In this document: positions 61,658 to 64,000 of the stretch, in pieces | Numbering within the stretch: position 1 is the stretch's first letter | How the letters are laid out: the number at the start of each line of letters is the position of its first letter | NCBI RefSeq assembly: GCF_003666605.1 | Contig: NZ_RCIV01000006.1 | Location: 1-64,000, forward strand | Direction: 5' to 3' | Length of the DNA: 64,000 bases | From: Propionibacterium australiense | GTDB taxonomy: Bacteria; Actinomycetota; Actinomycetes; Propionibacteriales; Propionibacteriaceae | Program-made: the position numbers and the translations under genes | The notes under the pieces: model-generated | Told to the model about the DNA's origin: nothing | The model's database searches: none | What the model saw: the letters and a program-made list of their open reading frames with translations, nothing else

Positions 61658-63364
61658 TCAGAAGGCGATGTTGAGAACGATGACCAGGACCAGGGCGATG
61701 AGCGCCAGCGGGACGGGCCGCTTCAGCAGGGGCAGCTTGTGCTCGTCCGGGTCACGGAAATGGGACTTGGGCGTCTCGGAGTAGACGAAGCCGACGAGCT
61801 CGGAGGACGGCTTCGGCTTGGTGTACAGCGAGACGACGATGCTCACCAGGATGTCCACGACGAAGCCGGTGGAGGCCGCCACGAACGCCGTGCCCTGGCC
61901 GGGCAGGGTCACGATGTCGACCAGGCTGAGCAGCCAGACGACGACCGCCGAGAACGTGCCGGCCAGCAGGCCGCTCCAGCCTGCGGCAGGGCTCATGCGC
62001 TTCCAGAACATGCCGAGGATGAAGGTGGCGAACAGGGGCGCGTTGAAGAAGCCGAACAGCGTCTGCAGGTAGTCCATGATGTTCGAGAACTGGCCTGCGA
62101 TGAGGGCGGTGAAGATGGCGATGACGGTCGCGCCCAGGGTGGCCGCGCGGCCGACCTTGACGTAGTAGGCGTCATCGCGGTCCTTGACGACGTAGGTCTG
62201 CCACAGGTCGACCGAGACGACCGTGTTGAACGCCGAGATGTTGGCGGCCATCCCGGCCATGAACGCCGCGAGCAGGCCGGTGATGGCCAGGCCCAGCAGG
62301 CCGTTGGGCAGCAGATCGCGCATGAGCAGGATGATCGAGTCGTTGTACTTCACGTCGCCCGAGGCACCGCCGGCGACCTCCATGCCCGACTTCACCTGCA
62401 TGATCTCGGGCACCAGGACGGCGGCGAGCATGCCCGGCAGGATCGTGATGAACGGCACGAACATCTTCGGGAAGGCGCCGACGATCGGGGTCTTGCGGGC
62501 CGCGGTGATCGACTCGGAGGCCATGGCGCGCTGCACCTCGACGAAGTTCGTCGTCCAGTAGCCGAAGGAGAGCACGAAGCCGAGGCCGAAGACGATGCCG
62601 ATGACCGACAGCACCGGGCTGTTGAACCCGGACAGCGCCTGGCCGGGCCAGGAGTGCAGCTGCTGGGAGGCGGTGGCCACCTCGGCGCCGGCGGGGGCGG
62701 TGTCGGCGAACTCGGTGATCCTGGCCTTCAGGCCGTTCCAGCCACCGACGCGATGCAGGCCGATGAGGGTCAGCGGCAGCAGCGAGGCGACGATGACGAA
62801 GAACTGCAGCACCTCGTTGTAGATCGCCGCGGACAGGCCGCCGAAGCTGATGTAGGCGAAGACGATGACGGCGGCGACGACGAGCGCGACCCACAGCGGC
62901 CAGCCGAGCAGGGCGTGGACGATGGAGCCGAGCAGGTACAGGTTGATGCCGGCGATGAGCAGCTGGGCCAGCGCGAACGACAGGGCGTTGACCAGGTGGG
63001 CGCCGGTACCGAATCGCTTGCGCATGAACTCCGGCACCGACCGCACCTTGGAGCCGTAGTAGAAGGGCATCATGACGACGCCCAGGAAGAGCATGGCCGG
63101 CACTGCGCCGATCCAGAAGTAGTGGACCGTCGGGATGCCGATCTGCGCGCCGTTGGCCGACATGCCCATGATCTCGACCGCACCGAGGTTGGCCGATACG
63201 AAGGCCAGGCCCGTCACCCAGGCCGGCAGTGACCGGCCGGACAGGAAGAACCCGATGGTGTCGGATGCCTGCCGGCGGGCCGCCAGTCCGATGCTCAGGA
63301 CGGCGGCGAAGTAGATCGCGATGATCAGATAGTCCACGAAGTTCGCATGGATGATGGTGTCCAT
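61658..63364 (-). CDS. Sodium:solute symporter (SSS family), probably sugar-specific
   Basis: A 568-residue transporter with about 13-14 helices. DYLIIAIYFAAVLSIGL, GRSLPAWVTGLAFVSANLGAVEI and FGGLSAAIYNEVLQFF (SSS signature region) place it in the sodium/glucose-galactose group (SglT-like), as does FGYWTTNFVEVQRAM. It is divergent from galactokinase across a 205-bp regulatory gap, so galactose is the most likely cargo. Start ATG 63364. Confidence 0.88.
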   Translation of the reverse strand: MDTIIHANFVDYLIIAIYFAAVLSIGLAARRQASDTIGFFLSGRSLPAWVTGLAFVSANLGAVEIMGMSANGAQIGIPTVHYFWIGAVPAMLFLGVVMMPFYYGSKVRSVPEFMRKRFGTGAHLVNALSFALAQLLIAGINLYLLGSIVHALLGWPLWVALVVAAVIVFAYISFGGLSAAIYNEVLQFFVIVASLLPLTLIGLHRVGGWNGLKARITEFADTAPAGAEVATASQQLHSWPGQALSGFNSPVLSVIGIVFGLGFVLSFGYWTTNFVEVQRAMASESITAARKTPIVGAFPKMFVPFITILPGMLAAVLVPEIMQVKSGMEVAGGASGDVKYNDSIILLMRDLLPNGLLGLAITGLLAAFMAGMAANISAFNTVVSVDLWQTYVVKDRDDAYYVKVGRAATLGATVIAIFTALIAGQFSNIMDYLQTLFGFFNAPLFATFILGMFWKRMSPAAGWSGLLAGTFSAVVVWLLSLVDIVTLPGQGTAFVAASTGFVVDILVSIVVSLYTKPKPSSELVGFVYSETPKSHFRDPDEHKLPLLKRPVPLALIALVLVIVLNIAF

Positions 63365-63424
63365 CGTCCCTGATGTCCTCTCTCGCAGGAGACGCCACCC
63401 CGAATCCACTCGCCGCGATCCGGG

Positions 63425-63529
63425 ATGTTTACGCCACCATGTAATTTGACGCCAGTCTGCTCGTAGCATTGCCTCTCTGTCAAGGGGTACAGAGAGGCTT
63501 GCAAAAAGGAAATGTTTACGTCACCATGT
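63425..63529. promoter_or_regulatory. Twin 18-nt operators and a 10-bp hairpin between symporter and galK
   Basis: ATGTTTACGCCACCATGT (63425-63442) and ATGTTTACGTCACCATGT (63512-63529) differ at one base and lie 87 bp apart in the same orientation. Between them GCCTCTCTGT (63471-63480) pairs with 63489-63498. This suggests one regulator controlling both divergent genes, perhaps by looping. Confidence 0.7.
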
Positions 63530-63569
63530 TGTTGTGCGGTCACCCTGACCGCTCGAAGGAGACGCAACG

Positions 63570-64000
63570 ATGACGTACGAGATCTCTTCCTGGCCCGAGG
63601 CCGAGGGGGCCGCCAGGGCCACGGCACTGTTCACCGGCGCTTTCGACGCCGCACCGGCAGGGGTGTGGGCCTCACCGGGGCGCGTCAACCTGATCGGGGA
63701 GCACCTGGACTACAACGGCGGCTCGTGCGTGCCGATCGCCCTGCCGCACGCCACCTATGTGGCGTTGAGCCCTCGTGAGGACGACCGGGTGCGCATCACC
63801 TCGGCCGGCGCCGATCCCGAACTGTGGACCGGCACCCTGGCCGACATCCGCCCCGGCGGCGGGCAACCGACCTGGGTGAGTTACGCACTCGGTGTCGCCT
63901 GGGCGCTGGCCCGGGCCGGCCACGAACTGCGCGGCGTCGACGCCGCGGTCGTCTCGTGCGTGCCCACCAGCGCCGGGCTGTCGAGCTCGGCGGCCATCGA
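63570..64000 (+). CDS. galK: Galactokinase, N-terminal part (runs off the window)
   Basis: The first 143 or so residues of a GHMP kinase. GRVNLIGEHLDYNGG (about 36-50) is the galactokinase signature with the substrate Glu/His/Asp, and PTSAGLSSSAAIE (about 132-143) the ATP-binding motif. ATG 63570 follows GAAGGAG. It phosphorylates galactose at C1, first step of the Leloir pathway. The rest lies to the right of the window. Confidence 0.92.
   Translation, partial: MTYEISSWPEAEGAARATALFTGAFDAAPAGVWASPGRVNLIGEHLDYNGGSCVPIALPHATYVALSPREDDRVRITSAGADPELWTGTLADIRPGGGQPTWVSYALGVAWALARAGHELRGVDAAVVSCVPTSAGLSSSAAI

Overview
The window is high-GC, densely coded chromosomal DNA from an actinobacterium. 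Lsr2 beside ClpC, the 33-residue ribosomal protein bS22, a fused uroporphyrinogen-III methyltransferase/synthase, the block ppa-dacB-tilS-hpt-folE-folP-folB-folK and many -10 boxes placed 6-7 nt before start codons all point that way. Propionibacteriaceae is my best guess from gene content; no rRNA or tRNA is visible to settle it.

Layout. 1-3.6 kb: an accessory, lower-GC patch with polymorphic-toxin immunity genes (Imm26-like, a tandem double Imm8), a frameshifted CxxC gene, a small orphan gene and two inverted 79-bp repeats; the matching toxin, if any, would lie left of the window. 3.7-5.6 kb: an ADP-ribosyltransferase-like small protein and a fructosamine-kinase-family gene. 5.9-11.5 kb: a sugar ABC transporter with its own kinase (Frc type), a divergent ROK repressor and an SDR dehydrogenase. 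11.6-14.1 kb: histidine phosphatase, hemD/cobA fusion, bS22. 14.3-18.7 kb: an ABC-exporter remnant, a frameshifted AraC regulator and an ECF importer whose T subunit is frameshifted, with a DtxR/IdeR-like iron box in front. 18.8-26.5 kb: proC, asd, a CPBP protease, proline dehydrogenase, a VOC protein, radA and mutY. 26.6-31.1 kb: a TPP riboswitch, ykoE-ykoD-ykoC, a P-loop kinase-like gene and a damaged aroD. 31.1-41.7 kb: clpC, lsr2, the folate genes, hpt, tilS, dacB, ppa and a fluoride-channel pair (one frameshifted); ftsH, usually between hpt and folE in actinobacteria, is absent. 41.8-46.5 kb: a TRM11-like methyltransferase, a SixA-like phosphatase, a degenerate beta-lactamase-fold protein, and amtB-glnB behind GlnR-like boxes. 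46.8-52.4 kb: an inositol-dehydrogenase-like oxidoreductase, a flavin amine oxidase, an amino-acid permease, a Nudix hydrolase and a sugar acetyltransferase. 52.6-60.1 kb: a LysR regulator and a six-gene catabolic operon. 60.5-64 kb: a yefM-yoeB toxin-antitoxin pair, a sodium:sugar symporter with a small membrane partner, and the start of galK.

The strongest candidate for an undescribed system is the operon at 53962-60107: cupin, SDR, acetoacetate-decarboxylase-fold enzyme, CoA-acylating semialdehyde dehydrogenase, MFS transporter and a crotonase resembling 6-oxocamphor hydrolase. Read together, the set suggests uptake of a keto acid or cyclic diketone, oxidation or decarboxylation, C-C cleavage of a beta-diketone and conversion of the resulting aldehyde to an acyl-CoA; the substrate is unknown.

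Six separate genes are broken by what looks like a single-base length change in or beside a C/G run. This could be genuine decay, slippage-type variation or consensus error in the assembly, and should be settled before any of these genes is called dead.
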